64,000 nucleotides of DNA from Trichinella spiralis (GCA_000181795.3 CM012954.1:14156583-14220582); one strand, 5' to 3'. Positions 1 to 11,593 are shown, counted from the first letter of the stretch. Notes: generated from the sequence alone by a model not told the origin. Numbers and translations: made by a program.

Positions 1-43
1 AAATTTAGCCCCAGGCGTTGCCCGAGGCTATGCCTCAGGGCAT

Positions 44-127
44 AAAAAATTTGCATATTCCCCCCAGGCTAGGCCCCAGGCATTTTATTGCACAATATTT
101 GCCCTCAGGGGGATTATGCAAATTTTT
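44..127. repeat. imperfect inverted repeat
   Basis: The arm at about 44-69 (AAATTTGCATA followed by a C tract and CAGGC) is mirrored by the arm at about 101-127 (GCCCTCAGGGGGATTATGCAAATTT), with a loop of about 31 bases holding another CCCCAGGC block. The surrounding bases repeat CCTCAGGGC/GCCCCAGGC several times. This looks like the edge of a small palindromic repeat or non-autonomous element running off the left side of the window. No coding potential is visible. Confidence 0.6.
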
Positions 128-218
128 TTTTGCTTTAGGGCGTCACCTCAGGAGATATGACCGTACAGATTGACCTGGTCAAAAATTCATTTCAAAGATT
201 TATTAATAATTCCTATAT

Positions 219-915
219 TCTGTACCTACCAAACTTCTGTCCCAAACTTACCTGTACACTTACTAGACTTACCTTACCATTCTTTTGATACTTACCTGTT
301 TGTTTTATGCTATTTTCCATACTTGTACACCATATTCTGCACTTACACTTACCTGTACACTCATCTTCTGCATCATTCCTTGCTATCTTCTGTACTTGCC
401 AAACTTACCTGCTGGATGGTCAAAGGAGGGCCAGGGCACGGTTGGCACTGCAGCTCACCACGCTGCGAGGGCGTCCCGACGGGTGACGTGAACCGCCGTT
501 CCAGGCATTTACCACCTGATGCCCTAGCGCTGATGGAATTGCGCTTCTTCTGACGGAGTACACCACCGGGTGAATCTGTCTCCGTCGTGCCAACCGGTCG
601 CCGTTTCGTGCCGGTGTCCGGGAGGTCTCGCAGGCCGAGGTGTCTTCTGTAAGTCCGTGAAGAATGTTCTAACACCACGAGAACCTTCATGGGAGACGAC
701 ACCGATCCTTTTCAGGATGGCATCGTTCTTCGGGTCCCACGTCCCCAGAGCACCGACGATGGCGTCGTACGTCATCTTCTTTACTCACGCGACTTACCTG
801 TATACACTTATTCTGTGCTGTCTTCTGTACTTACCAGAGTTACCTGCACACATACTTATTCCTTGATATCTTCTGTACTTACCAGACTTACCCGTATACT
901 CTTACAGACCGTTTC
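219..915. repeat. decayed minisatellite built on CTTACCTGTACAC
   Basis: Variants of ACTTACCTGTACACTTA and TTCTGTACTTACCA recur at 222-415 and again at 785-905, with units of very roughly 45-65 bases (for example near 249, 345, 395, 793, 838 and 885). A GC-rich block at about 407-780, the LINE fragment, separates the two halves. On the minus strand each unit carries CAGGTAAG, an ideal 5' splice-site sequence. The copies are too diverged to give a clean period by eye. Confidence 0.6.
407..780 (-). mobile_element. LINE (non-LTR retrotransposon) fragment, end of the reverse-transcriptase region
   Basis: The block is much richer in GC than its surroundings. On the minus strand, 775-524 encodes IVGALGTWDPKNDAILKRIG. 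This matches the motif (VVGALGSWDPxNDxxLxxLGI) seen just after the reverse-transcriptase core in R2-like and related LINE proteins. After about 30 matching residues the sequence becomes arginine-rich and unrecognisable, and a second minus-strand frame at 702-373 is open over the same DNA, suggesting a frameshift. No nuclease or zinc-knuckle domain is present, so this is a dead 5'- and 3'-truncated copy. The exact clade is uncertain. Confidence 0.6.
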
Positions 916-1834
916 TCGCTATCCTCTATTAAAACTATCTCTAAATCATGCTAAAATAAAATCTTTCAAAAATACCATAAGCTAATTTCTTCAGTTCAGA
1001 ATCTGACTTATCTTAACTTTTACGCATTAAATAATTCAAAAAAAAGATTCTTACTTTGTGTACTTAGATGTAGTAGTAGTACTTAGCACTTAGTTGTGTA
1101 GATTTCTGTACTTAGTAAACATGGCATTGTGAACGCTGTAAAGTCTTCATGGCCAACACAAAACGAAATCTGTAAGCGAAAAAAATCTGTTACTACTGAA
1201 TAACTTTACACCCCTTGTGATACGCAACACCATAGAACATTACGCCACAATTCTGTACATCAACTTGAACTAGTACGGACTTACATAAGTCTCCCATTCG
1301 ATGATGTAATCTAAAGTTATGATTATCAAAATAAGTACTTACCCGTTTTTCAAATACTACACTGGTAACACCTAAATGCGTAGTCGAACTGCCACATTTT
1401 CACTATGTATAGCAGTTAGTTGTTTAGTTGTATAGCTGTATACCAGTTAGTTTCACTGTTTCTATTGCTAAAATATAAAAAAATCTAATATTTCTTACTA
1501 ATTTCTATATGCCAAGCCGCATAAATACAAGCAGGAAACGCCACTGTCACGGAGAGAGAATGTATAGTGATTCCATATCTGTTCCAATGTTGTAGAATAT
1601 TCTATTCCTATCATAAATAATATCTAATTCATTCTTACATATAGTGATAAGAAAAACTTCATTGTGACGTTTATATGAACTTCAAGTAACACTGGGTTAC
1701 TACGGTAATGACATAACAACTCTTTGATAGCAAAAGTGTAATCCATTGTCATGAATTTTTTGCATTTCTTGTAATAGCCTGAAAATTATTTCAAAGTTAA
1801 ATTGGAGAAATAAAACAGACGACAAAATGATTTG

Positions 1835-2425
1835 CGTTTGAAAATTATTATGATGCACTGTTATTCGTCTTCAATTACTTTTTATAATAAGGCGGTTTCA
1901 TGTAAGTTATTGCAATTCAATTCAGATCATATATACTGTACGCAACATTCATGCATTACTTACTTGTTATGCACAAGCAAAGAAATCAATCATGTAACGA
2001 AACATTCCATTTGAAGTATTCTACAGCATGTTTTTTGAAGAAATTTCTAAAGCTATGGGAGAATGTAGGGAAGGCAAGTTAGCAAACGGATCCGTAACTT
2101 CGGAACAAAGATTTAAAAGCTGGGCCGATTGTGCTTTAAGCATGCAGTATATGCTTGGCAGAGTTCTGTTGAGGACTTTACCGATTGTTACCGTTTGTCG
2201 AAACAATCCGTCATCATCTGATCAAGCTAGCTGACAAACCGGTACGTTCAGAACCTAAAATAAGCGGCTGTCTGTTTATTTGTCAGACCGTTTCCGTCGG
2301 CATTCAACAACCAAGTTAGAAATGGCACGGAAACAAGGAATCTTTAATCAAATAATCAAAAATACTTTTCAAAATTATTATGATGAGTAACTGATCATCT
2401 TCACTTACTATTTATAATATAGCTG
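1835..2425. repeat. paired diverged direct repeats about 530 bases apart
   Basis: AAAATTATTATGATG followed by a related ATCTTCA-CTTACT-TTTATAATA segment occurs at about 1838-1893 and again at about 2372-2427, with roughly three quarters of positions matching by eye. The two copies bracket the orphan reading frame at 2028-2234. They could be the terminal repeats of an old small element or simply two copies of a dispersed repeat. Confidence 0.4.
2028..2234 (+). CDS. orphan 68-residue reading frame
   Basis: The frame starts ATG TTT TTT GAA GAA and ends TGA. Its composition is less AT-rich than the flanks and its codons look protein-like (GEC, GKLANGS, FKSWADC, LSMQYMLGRV). I do not recognise the product. 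It has no signal peptide and no clear motif. It lies between the diverged repeats at 1838 and 2372, so it may be an exon or pseudogene piece carried by an old element rather than a host gene. A chance frame is also possible. Confidence 0.25.
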   Translation: MFFEEISKAMGECREGKLANGSVTSEQRFKSWADCALSMQYMLGRVLLRTLPIVTVCRNNPSSSDQAS

Positions 2426-2805
2426 TTAAATAATACATGATCTAAACGTGAAGTGATGTGAATTTCTGAAAGTGAATTTTATTAGTGTAGTCATCTCAAA
2501 ATAAAAAACAGTAATACGTACTTCTCTGTCCTCAGCATCTGAGGTAGCTGAAATTTAGAAAAAATAATGCAGTTAGAGACACCCTTTAGTTCCCAATCAC
2601 CATATTAGTAGAGCAATACAAATGGCATGCATGACATAACACCACCACTATGCATAATATAACTTACCTAATATTCACAGAGAGCATTGAAGAGCGGAAT
2701 TATAGTTGATCCCCTTCGTGCTGCCATAGCCATAAACTGAATAACGGAATGTGTACAAAGTACTCTGATTAAACATATAACGCTGAGTAAACTATGCAAA
2801 TAATA

Positions 2806-2990
2806 AACTACTTTGTCTGCGGTGGAACAACCTAATTTGAATGCAGTAATAGCACAGTGAAATGAATATAGCGAACAATTTTATTTAATAACATGATGAA
2901 ATTTATTACGTTTTTATTTACACACTGCACATTACTAAGTAAAATAGCACTATTATGCAAATTTCTTTTGTTAAAATTAGATGAAACGAA
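2806..2990 (+). repeat. dispersed repeat, copy A
   Basis: This stretch shares ACAACCTAATTT, a GAACAATTTTATT-like segment, TTTTTATTTACACACT and ATGCAAATTT in the same order and spacing with 4826-5015, about 2 kb away. Identity is partial (perhaps 60-70 percent by eye). No coding sequence or terminal inverted repeat is evident. Confidence 0.5.
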
Positions 2991-4825
2991 CACTTATTAA
3001 CCTGAAGCATTGCAAATCACTAAAAATAACCAGAAATGCTATTATTGCGTTGCTGAATTTATTTGCTAGAACGTTGGACAAGAACAAACAAAGTATATCA
3101 CTCGAATAATATTTCTCTTATAATCTAAGGTACATGGATAATAATTAAATGGCTTCTACTGAAATTAGTATAGAGAATAAAAACATTTCTGAGATTTGTA
3201 AAACATTAAATAACATTAATGAAATTTTATTGTAAACATTACTACAGAAATTATTAAATGCTAATTCTAAACAAAGCAAGCAGATTTAAATCTCCAAAGT
3301 AGTATTCATTTTCTGTTTCGATGAATTAATAGCTGCTGTAGCGGATGACAATTACAATTAATTACGAGTAGAGCACAAGTAAAAATGACAAAAGAATAAA
3401 TTCAACCACGTATAAAATAAATTTAAACTTCAAATTCATCTATAGAAAAAAATGTCCATGAAAAGAAGAACCAATGAACGACTTATTCGTTACGTCGCAA
3501 TCATTTCTTCGAATTATGTATAAGCTGTACATTTTGATAAAATCAATGGACAGATAAATTGCTAAACTTATAGATTTTCATATTGTGAATCACAGAGTGT
3601 AGTTTTACATGGTTGAACAAGGAAATCAAGAGAGTTACATACAGAAAGGACTTTCAGAGTTCAGTTTATTCAAGGATAAAAACGGAATACTGATTTCAGT
3701 TAATGGGCCAAGGTTTGTAAAGAATTGTCCCCACTTCATGACAGAGATATCCCAGGGAAGAAAGTGAATGCTTGAGAACGCTAAAACATAGCAGCAGCAG
3801 TCTACACACTTTTAAACACAATAAATGCAGGAGTGCTTGGCAACTGTATCAATTCAGAGAAAAAGCAGGCAGCTTCAAGAGCTGGTGACATTTAGGATTT
3901 AGTACAATGAGTGTGCATTTCCAGTCGATAACACTGAGAAAGTACACTAAGATTTATCCCAAGTCACCACGGTTAAACGTTCTCTGTTCAACGGATAAGC
4001 ATGATTACGGTTCTTATTGGTGTCTTCTAGAGCAAGTAATATTTCTCATTTATTGGGAGGGAAATGCAATAATGAAGGCGGGGAAAAAAGGCGGGAGAAT
4101 TGGTGGGATGTAGGGAGTGAAAGTTGTTATAAACTGAATCGTTATCATTCAATCAACTTTCACCTTTTCTAATCAGGCGTTGTCTTTTATCTGTCAATAT
4201 AATTAATAGCTGAGATAATACCCCGTCGGGTTCCAAAGAATGGAAGACATGCACACTGATGTGCAAATTTTCTTCACAATAGTATTAAAATCAAAGGAAA
4301 GGTTCGCTATCAAGGATGATGCAAATGATAGGACAAATTACAGTTTGAATATTCAAGGGTAGAAATGTCTGTAATCATCGAGGTCTATATCATCAGCAAC
4401 TTGCATTACAGGAAATATAGGGAACGCAGAAATATTCAACTGTTCTTTCAGTACAATGTCACAATTGGCTTTTCGAGAACTATCGAGAAAAAGCTTTTCA
4501 TTGTGAAACAGTGATTTCATAAATATTATCTATCATTAAGCTCTGTCTTTGCAGCGTGATTTGGAATCACGCAAAAATCCTAAAGGCATGAAGATAAGAA
4601 AGAACTGCCTTTTTGCCTGTGCATTTCATTTCAAGAATTCTATGTACATTGAGCTAAACATAAATTATGCACCATATTATTCTATAATACTTTTCATTCA
4701 AAAAATTCACTTGCAACATCTGCAAAAATGTGGCTAAACAAGTTATTTTGATTGATGAATGAAAATTTGTGGAAAATAGCATATTCAATTAACAGTTTCT
4801 GAAAATGCATTTTCTGATTATTCAT

Positions 4826-5015
4826 TATTTGCTTTGCCTATGGAAGCACAACCTAATTTTCCGTCACTAACTAAGCTTATTGACATAAGTGCAGTGAAGA
4901 ATTTTATTAAATATTGAACGCTGTTACATTTTTATTTACACACTTCATAATACGACTTACGCTCATATGAAAACGCATTAGCATGCAAATTTATTTCGAC
5001 TAAAAGCGCGTGAAT
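4826..5015 (+). repeat. dispersed repeat, copy B
   Basis: This is the second copy of the repeat at 2806-2990, in the same orientation, with the shared blocks CACAACCTAATTTT, GAAGAATTTTATTAAAT, TTTTTATTTACACACTT and GCATGCAAATTTATTT. Divergence between the copies indicates an old duplication or an old repeat family. Confidence 0.5.
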
Positions 5016-6961
5016 ATCTCTGCTAAGCTGTTGTCATGAAAACGACCGGAACATCAACCTTTCATAGTACCGTATTATTTCACATGCAAAATATCAAGCT
5101 AAGCAAAACAACACGAAAAAATTTCCTAATAAATGAAAAAATCAAATAAGCATTTCTTTAGAAGAGAACTCGTTAAAATTCACAAAATACAGAATTTTCA
5201 AGACTCTGTATCCTACATTTACACGAACGCAATGTATTATTGCAAATTATACTAAATTATTAAATTTTTCATTTGGGTTTTCTTATTAGAACATTAAATA
5301 ATTTCAGATGGAATACGCCAGATGCTTCATGAACAATAAGAGCGCTTTTGTTGTCACCCCTTTGATTTAAATTGAAAAGTGTTCAAAAGTGAGAATCTTT
5401 TAATTATATTTACAAACCTGCACCTTTAATTCTAAGGTTTTTCTTTAATTTCTCAGTTCTTAGTTAGTTTCATTAATAATAGCATTTATGTGAATTCGAA
5501 AAATGATCTAATAAAAAATTTCGTCTGTTTCTTGAACGTCATACAGATGAAAAGGTTTGTTTCATTTCGCAAAAGGCAAAAATAAATTTCTATGAAAAGT
5601 GGCAATGTTTTATATCGTGTCTTTTAAGAAAGAAGAAAAAAATGAAACTGAATAATATGCATGCAAAACTTCTTACCTGATAGCAAGAATGTTGTGATGT
5701 GGTATGAACGAGACGTAAGGTGGTATAAATTTCGAATTTATGCCAATATTTGTTGAAGTCAAGCACCAGAATTGAGCAAATTACCCAGCGCACTAGCGAG
5801 TGCGTTCTTCATCAATGAATACTCATATAATAATTGCCTGAAAATAATAAACATGACTATATATATGTATGTATAATAAATCGCTTCAGGATTTGAACAG
5901 CACAAAGTGCTTCACCAAATTGCCGCAGGCATAGTTCACCATCAAATTATTGTAGACATAGTTTGCTTACGCGTGTTTGCATACATAATTGACTACTCAG
6001 GTTGTACATTATTTACCTTAATTCTCTCAGCTGTTTTCCTAATTATAACAACAATTTTCCTAGTTATAACTACTAACTAATTATAATTATTGATCATTAC
6101 GAAAATACTTTTATTCAGTACTACTCTGAATAGGTGTTTCTAAAAGTTCCACCGTTATTTGTTCTTACTTTACGAATTTATGTACGTGAATCCGTTATTG
6201 TTATCATTATTTCCCTTACATCAATTTATTGTTGATGTCGAGATCAAACATTACAAGCCACTTATGGATTGTGATTTCATTTGATTTTTCTGTGGCAACT
6301 TAATTTCAGACGGAATTCTCTGTTCCGGACTGCTTGGAATATTCATTTTCAAACATTCTGTTGTATTTGAAGAAAACACAAGGCAAATCAGTGTATTGGG
6401 ATACCCCCTCATAATCCAATAAAAAAGTGAAAAACTTTTTAACGTTATTCGAATGCGAAAAGCAAAACTAGACAGCGCTCCTAGCCGTTACTGACGTGCG
6501 CACATTGATTATCAGTCATTTCGTACCAGCTATTCATTTTCCGGCGTGATTTGATTTCTAGGCGTGATAATTCCGTCCCTAACACTTGTATATTTGTTTC
6601 CTCTATGAAAAGTGAGTGCTTCCCTTCTGTATACTGTCTGATCATCTAAGCATTTTGGTGGTGATATTTGTTCAATGAGATAACCGTGCCTGCTTTGTAT
6701 CTATAAAGTTCCGGTGAGCTCGGATTCTTGCAACTTCTCTGTATTCTCCAATCACAATGTTCTCTTAACTGCGCTTAAAATTTCCATGCCGATGAGGCAT
6801 TTGAAATGTGAAAACTAATAATAAAATTATTATTGAATGAGCAAGGCAACTGATCTTCAGCTTGAATTCAAATAGAACATTCGAATAAATACAACCGACA
6901 TTCGTATTTTTCCGCTGCGTGCTACCTATTTCTGTCCTGCTGATTAATTGCTGAGATATTA

Positions 6962-7240
6962 TTATGTCACAGGTCTGGTGCGACTGTTTCTTATCTTGCA
7001 TCGTCGGACAATCTGTTCGACGTTTCCCACGGTACTTCCCCATTTTTTCAGACGTTCAGTTCTGTTTTTTGGACAAACGTCCACAAATTGTCCCACTATC
7101 GACAGAGCATTCATTTTCTGACAATCTGCAGGCAAACATAGATCATACGAAACAGCGGGAATATGAGAAAACTGACCATTAAAAAGAAACCAAAATTTGA
7201 CAAATAGAACGCTTTGCAATGTCAACCAGTAAAATTTAGG
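6962..7240 (-). CDS. unassigned exon-like frame with a CxPxxC motif
   Basis: About 80 residues are open on the minus strand, including SYDLCLPADC and, downstream, FVDVCPKNRTERLKKWG. The pattern aromatic-x-x-C-x-P-x-x-C resembles the N-terminal domain of nose-resistant-to-fluoxetine (NRF-6) membrane acyltransferases of nematodes, but the rest of that domain and the membrane segments are not visible nearby. It might be a lone exon, a relic, or chance. A TTAATGGTCAG acceptor precedes the open stretch, but I find no clean donor. Confidence 0.2.
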   Translation of the reverse strand, partial: PKFYWLTLQSVLFVKFWFLFNGQFSHIPAVSYDLCLPADCQKMNALSIVGQFVDVCPKNRTERLKKWGSTVGNVEQIVRRCKIRNSRTRPVT

Positions 7241-7658
7241 TAGGCGACAACGAATAAAATTTATCGAAAAGAAAACCAATGAAATTTAAAACCAATCAAA
7301 TGCCGAGCGGCATGTCTTTGATGGGACAAATTAAATCAGCCCCTTATTTTGTTATTTATTAATTTTTATAAAATTCTATTTGTGAAAATTTAATCTGCTT
7401 TACCGAATCGCAACTTGACAATTTAACAAAATGAATTTCCTCATTTCATACCTAATTTTCATTTACAGCATCCTTTAAAAATAATAAACAAGTATTTGTA
7501 AATAATGTTGGATGATATTTTCGGCATTAATATTTAAAAAAAGAACTGTAAAAATTGATCCTTTAGCCAAATTTTGAAAGTAACATTTTAAAAAATTACT
7601 TTAAAAATATTATGAAATAAGAAGTATTACTTACTTGTGTAGATTTGCATAATTAAAA

Positions 7659-9693
7659 ATGAGAACATTTCGTGGACGAATGCATGAATACAAGTACGTG
7701 GCGATTGATTATTTCAAAGAGCCTGTTTTGGATGCCACTTCTTTCTTCTTATCCCATTGCCACGAAGGTAGTAAACTTTATGCAACTTTGTGTGTACATT
7801 ACTGACTGTTGTATTTTTAGATCACTTAGATGGTCTGGATAGTGAAGCATTCCGAAATCGACTGGAAATCGAGTAAGACATTTTGAATTATATGAAAATT
7901 TGGAAACAACATTTGTTCATTTTAATGAAGCAAACAGAATTTTGTAATTCTAAAATCGATTTACTTTTTAATCCTTCAAAACCACTTTCTCAGAATTCAT
8001 ACAATTTTCCAACTAAAATTGTCATTAGCTGCTATTTTATTATATAATTTTATTCTGCCACAGAATAATGACCGATTACTAGACAGATAAGTAATTGACG
8101 ATTAATTTTTTAATATCAATATATAAAAGAATATAGAATGTACATGAAACTGCTTTCAGTGGATGTAAATTGTATACTCACTGGATATCTTGTCGCCTTC
8201 TTCTGTCAGATGATCGATTTCTTCATCTGGAACCACATATGGTAACATAAAAAACGAATTTAAAAAGTTTTTATTCTGAAATTAAAACTGAATTTAGATA
8301 GACTTTGAAACAAACGTACCGTTCGCACTGGAAATGACAAAACCTGGCTCATCGGTTTGCGTAACTGCTCTTTCGTCCGGGCATTGCGTAGGCTCAGTGA
8401 TGTAGGTGTAAATGTAGCTGTTGTTGTTGTGATACGTTTCAAGTTATGAAAATTTAATTGAACCAATGTATTTAATTGAAAATTGTCCTTTAAGGTTCCT
8501 ATTTGAAGGCACCGAAGGAACGGTCTTATACATGGGCGATAACCGACTGACAGTTTCCAACGTCCGCCGCATGCCAGCTCTGCATGATATTCACTGGTTT
8601 TGATTTATCAACTCAACATTAAGCCATTAGGTGATTTTTTTCCTCTTTTTTCAGCTTAAAATCCATACAGAGCGTCTATTTCGACAGTACATTTTGCAAT
8701 GAAGCCACAAGCTGGTTACCAAATAGGATAGACAGTTTGATGGCTGTTCACGGAACCGCTTCAAAGTGGTTACGTGAAAACGAATCACACAGAATACTTT
8801 TATATTTACCATATAAATACGGTTTTGAGTTTTTACTTATAAAACTGGCGGAACTCTTCAAACAAAAGGTATGCATGATTTTATGCTACAACAGTGTAAC
8901 TGCATATACCTACCTACCTACCTACCTTTTTTTCGAATAATTATTCTTTTAACAATTCTACATAAGTTTACATTTGACACAACAAACTACATAACATTTA
9001 GATTCACGTGAAAGAAACATTACTCAAGGCTTACAAAAATATTCCCAAACTGAAGAACGTCATCACGGAAAATGCTCGAGAAACACAATTACACGCGTGC
9101 ACAGTGAGCAAAAGACTTTTTTAATTTTAAGCAATATTTCAGCCACATTTGTTGTTTGCCTTTCAAGCTGATAAACTATTTATTTACCTACTATAATCGA
9201 TGTTCAGTTTTTTCCACAATTTTTACATTTGGTTTAAAAAAATATTTCTAGAGTGGATGTATTTGTGCTGAATCGCAAGATTCCTATATCAAAAGTGAAA
9301 TGAACGATAAAAATGTCCTGGTCATCAAACCGTCTGTGCTTTGGTTTGTGAAAAATGAAAAAAATAGGTTGACTTCCTGGATAATTAATTAATATTTCAA
9401 ATAGGAAGGCATTCATTCATATTTTCATTTATTTTAGAAATGAAATAATTCTGAAAACTGAAAGCAAATCTGGTCCATTATACCGACTGCTCTATTGCAA
9501 TCACACATCATTAGATGAAACCATATCACTATTGAAATACCTGCAGCCACAGTATGCAATTGCTTGTGATCTGCCGTGGAATTCGACAATTGAAAAAATG
9601 GACACTTTATTGCAAAAGCGATTGTCCAAAATCAGAACGATTCTCAGATCCGTTCCGAATGCAAATTTTTACAATTCCACGGAAGAAGAATGA
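7659..9693 (+). CDS. Artemis-like nuclease (metallo-beta-lactamase/beta-CASP), catalytic core only
   Basis: Nine exons join in phase to 378 residues: 7659-7767, 7821-7872, 8160-8241, 8298-8401, 8495-8596, 8655-8868, 9002-9103, 9252-9367, 9438-9693. The start resembles human Artemis (MRTFRGRMHEYKYVAID versus MSSFEGQMAEY...). The metal-binding motif SHCHEDH is at residues 32-38, followed by SSGHCVGSVM (about 107-116), GDNRL with the conserved Asp at about 131, and SVYFDSTF opening the beta-CASP part. KPSVLWF matches the late KPSTMWF motif. Artemis (SNM1C) opens DNA hairpins and trims ends in non-homologous end joining. Human Artemis is 692 residues. This protein ends soon after the core and lacks the long C-terminal tail that contacts DNA ligase IV and DNA-PKcs. 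SNM1A or Apollo are less likely from the N-terminus. A TGTAG acceptor lies 16 bases before the ATG. Confidence 0.85.
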
Positions 9694-9737
9694 ACTGAAT
9701 TGGTGTGAAACAGTTAAAAAAAAGATCATATTATTCA

Positions 9738-9743
9738 AATAAA
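9738..9743 (+). terminator. polyadenylation signal AATAAA of the Artemis-like gene
   Basis: AATAAA lies 45 bases after the TGA at 9691-9693. It is the first such hexamer in the 3' flank. Confidence 0.6.
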
Positions 9744-10085
9744 AGCTGCTCTTTAAAAAATGAATTTGAAAAGTACCGAAAGTTGTAGTGATTTAATGCA
9801 GATGATAAATAAATTCCATATGAAACGCTAAATGTTCAATTATACTTATTTTAAACCAAATAAAAATATTTACTGAAGACACACACACATATATATATGT
9901 TTATCTGTTTCTACATATTACGTATATAAAGAGAGGAGAAGAAAAAAAGTCACATACTGTCAGCTAGATATCATCAATGCCGGTCTTGATCACCAATGAT
10001 TTTCAATTTGTATTTTCAGTGACTGACTGAATGCAAAATTTCGACATTTACTCTGCAACATGAAATTAATAATTAATTATTGACT

Positions 10086-11593
10086 TCAAAGTGAAAAAAA
10101 AACAGTATGCACAATCCCACCTTCACTCAGTCGCCAAATGTGGAAATTGTCACTGGATGTTGACGGTTGTTCCTGTTCTTGCTTTGGTTGGGTCCATAAT
10201 GGGCAGCTCAATGGAAGCCATTTCAAGCACCAAAGAAGAAAAGTATGTGGCAAATAACCAGTCGATATAGACGACTGACCAACAGACCATAATAAATGTG
10301 TGACGTAAGTTATCGGTTTCGGCACCCACAAACTGTACAAAGTCGGTAAAAGACCGACTCCTTGGGCAATATCTGCTTCTTTTTTGCCAGGACTGTGGTC
10401 ACCGAATGGATCGTACAGAGGAACCAAGTTCTGTAATCGCCAAGGCAAAAAATACTGATCCATAATGGCTCTGTTCGACTGAGAAAGATACAACAGACGA
10501 GCAATCGACTCTTCAAATATCTATTAAATCACAATCAAATGCTACTACTGTTAATATAAGAAGAGGACAAAATTTTATTTAATACTAACTTTTGTTTTGA
10601 AAAATTCTCGCCCACTGTTCTGACAACTGACAACAGTAACCGCAAGCGAACCTGCTTTGGATGCCAAATGTTGGCGTGTAAGCAGTACTGCAAGACGAAA
10701 TCGAGCATCTTTCTCGAACCATTCTCGAAGTTTTTTTCTGCCTAATGCTGTTTCAGAGCTAAGATCCATGCAAGGAACCTGATCAACGCAACACGTTGTA
10801 TCAACTGAAATAATTAAAATTTTAACAATCCACTTTTCTACCCACACAAAATTACCGTCCTACTCATCTGTTCTGTTCATCATCAAAATCGTTGAGCAAT
10901 CACAATTGAATGCTTTTACTTACACATTAATTTGATGCTGTTAGTAGAAAGCAATTTCCGATAATCGAAAACTGCAGCATCCGTTTTTAAATTCTGCACA
11001 TTTTGTGTAGTGATTTGCCGAGCATATTGAAATTCTACAACAACATCAACGATCTGTGTAAATATCATCAAAAATATATTTTACTGTAATTTTCGAAACA
11101 GAATATTATCATTTTCATTCATAATATCACATGCCTAGTTGCTATTGAAAAATTAATAAAAACTAACCTACAGCCCAACTTACCAAAATATGTTTGATAT
11201 CTGTCGGAAGGAGGTTCGTCATGAACCAAAATTAAATGCAAACCATTGTCAGACAACTTTTTCATAAGTTCATTCCTTATAGCACTGGCAGGCCCGATAA
11301 CGACTGAAAATATATTTCGAAACATTTTAATTGATTTAAAATTAAAAGATCCACTATTTTAAAACTATTCATTTCTTCCTACCTGCGTGGGAGCCATACT
11401 TTTCCAATCTCCTTTTAACAGTGAACACGCCACTAAAGTGTTCCCATATTGAACAAACGCTATTTTTAATGGCGCAATACAAGCAGTACGTAGAAACGCC
11501 TACACCAATGATTGCAAAAAAATCTCGCCATTTGCCACAAAAGCGACATACTTCATTAATCAACAGCTCGGCTCGATCAACAACCAGTGCCAT
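10086..11593 (-). CDS. HSDL1-like inactive short-chain dehydrogenase
   Basis: Five exons read on the minus strand: 11593-11383, 11303-11164, 11053-10924, 10804-10590, 10520-10086, giving 376 residues. The N-terminus, with a hydrophobic stretch near residues 25-45 and then EKYGSHAG, matches hydroxysteroid dehydrogenase-like 1. The C-terminal part (VPKPITYVTHLLWSVG...TGYLPH) matches the HSDL1 end. The nucleotide-binding turn is GPASAIR instead of TGxxxGIG, and I see no YxxxK active site, so the protein is probably catalytically dead, as human HSDL1 is thought to be. The second intron must use the weak donor TTA|GTTTTT at 11163. The better-looking GTAAG site at 11183 would break the frame, so exon 2's end is the least certain point. 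A TTTTAG acceptor lies 15 bases before the ATG. Confidence 0.75.

Larger units (their letters stand above)
916..7658. other. gene-poor AT-rich region
   Basis: About 6.7 kb without a gene that I can support. It holds diverged repeats (1835-2425, 2806-2990, 4826-5015), an orphan reading frame at 2028-2234, and one exon-like minus-strand frame at 7240-6962, each listed separately. The rest is AT-rich sequence with short frames only. Confidence 0.6.
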
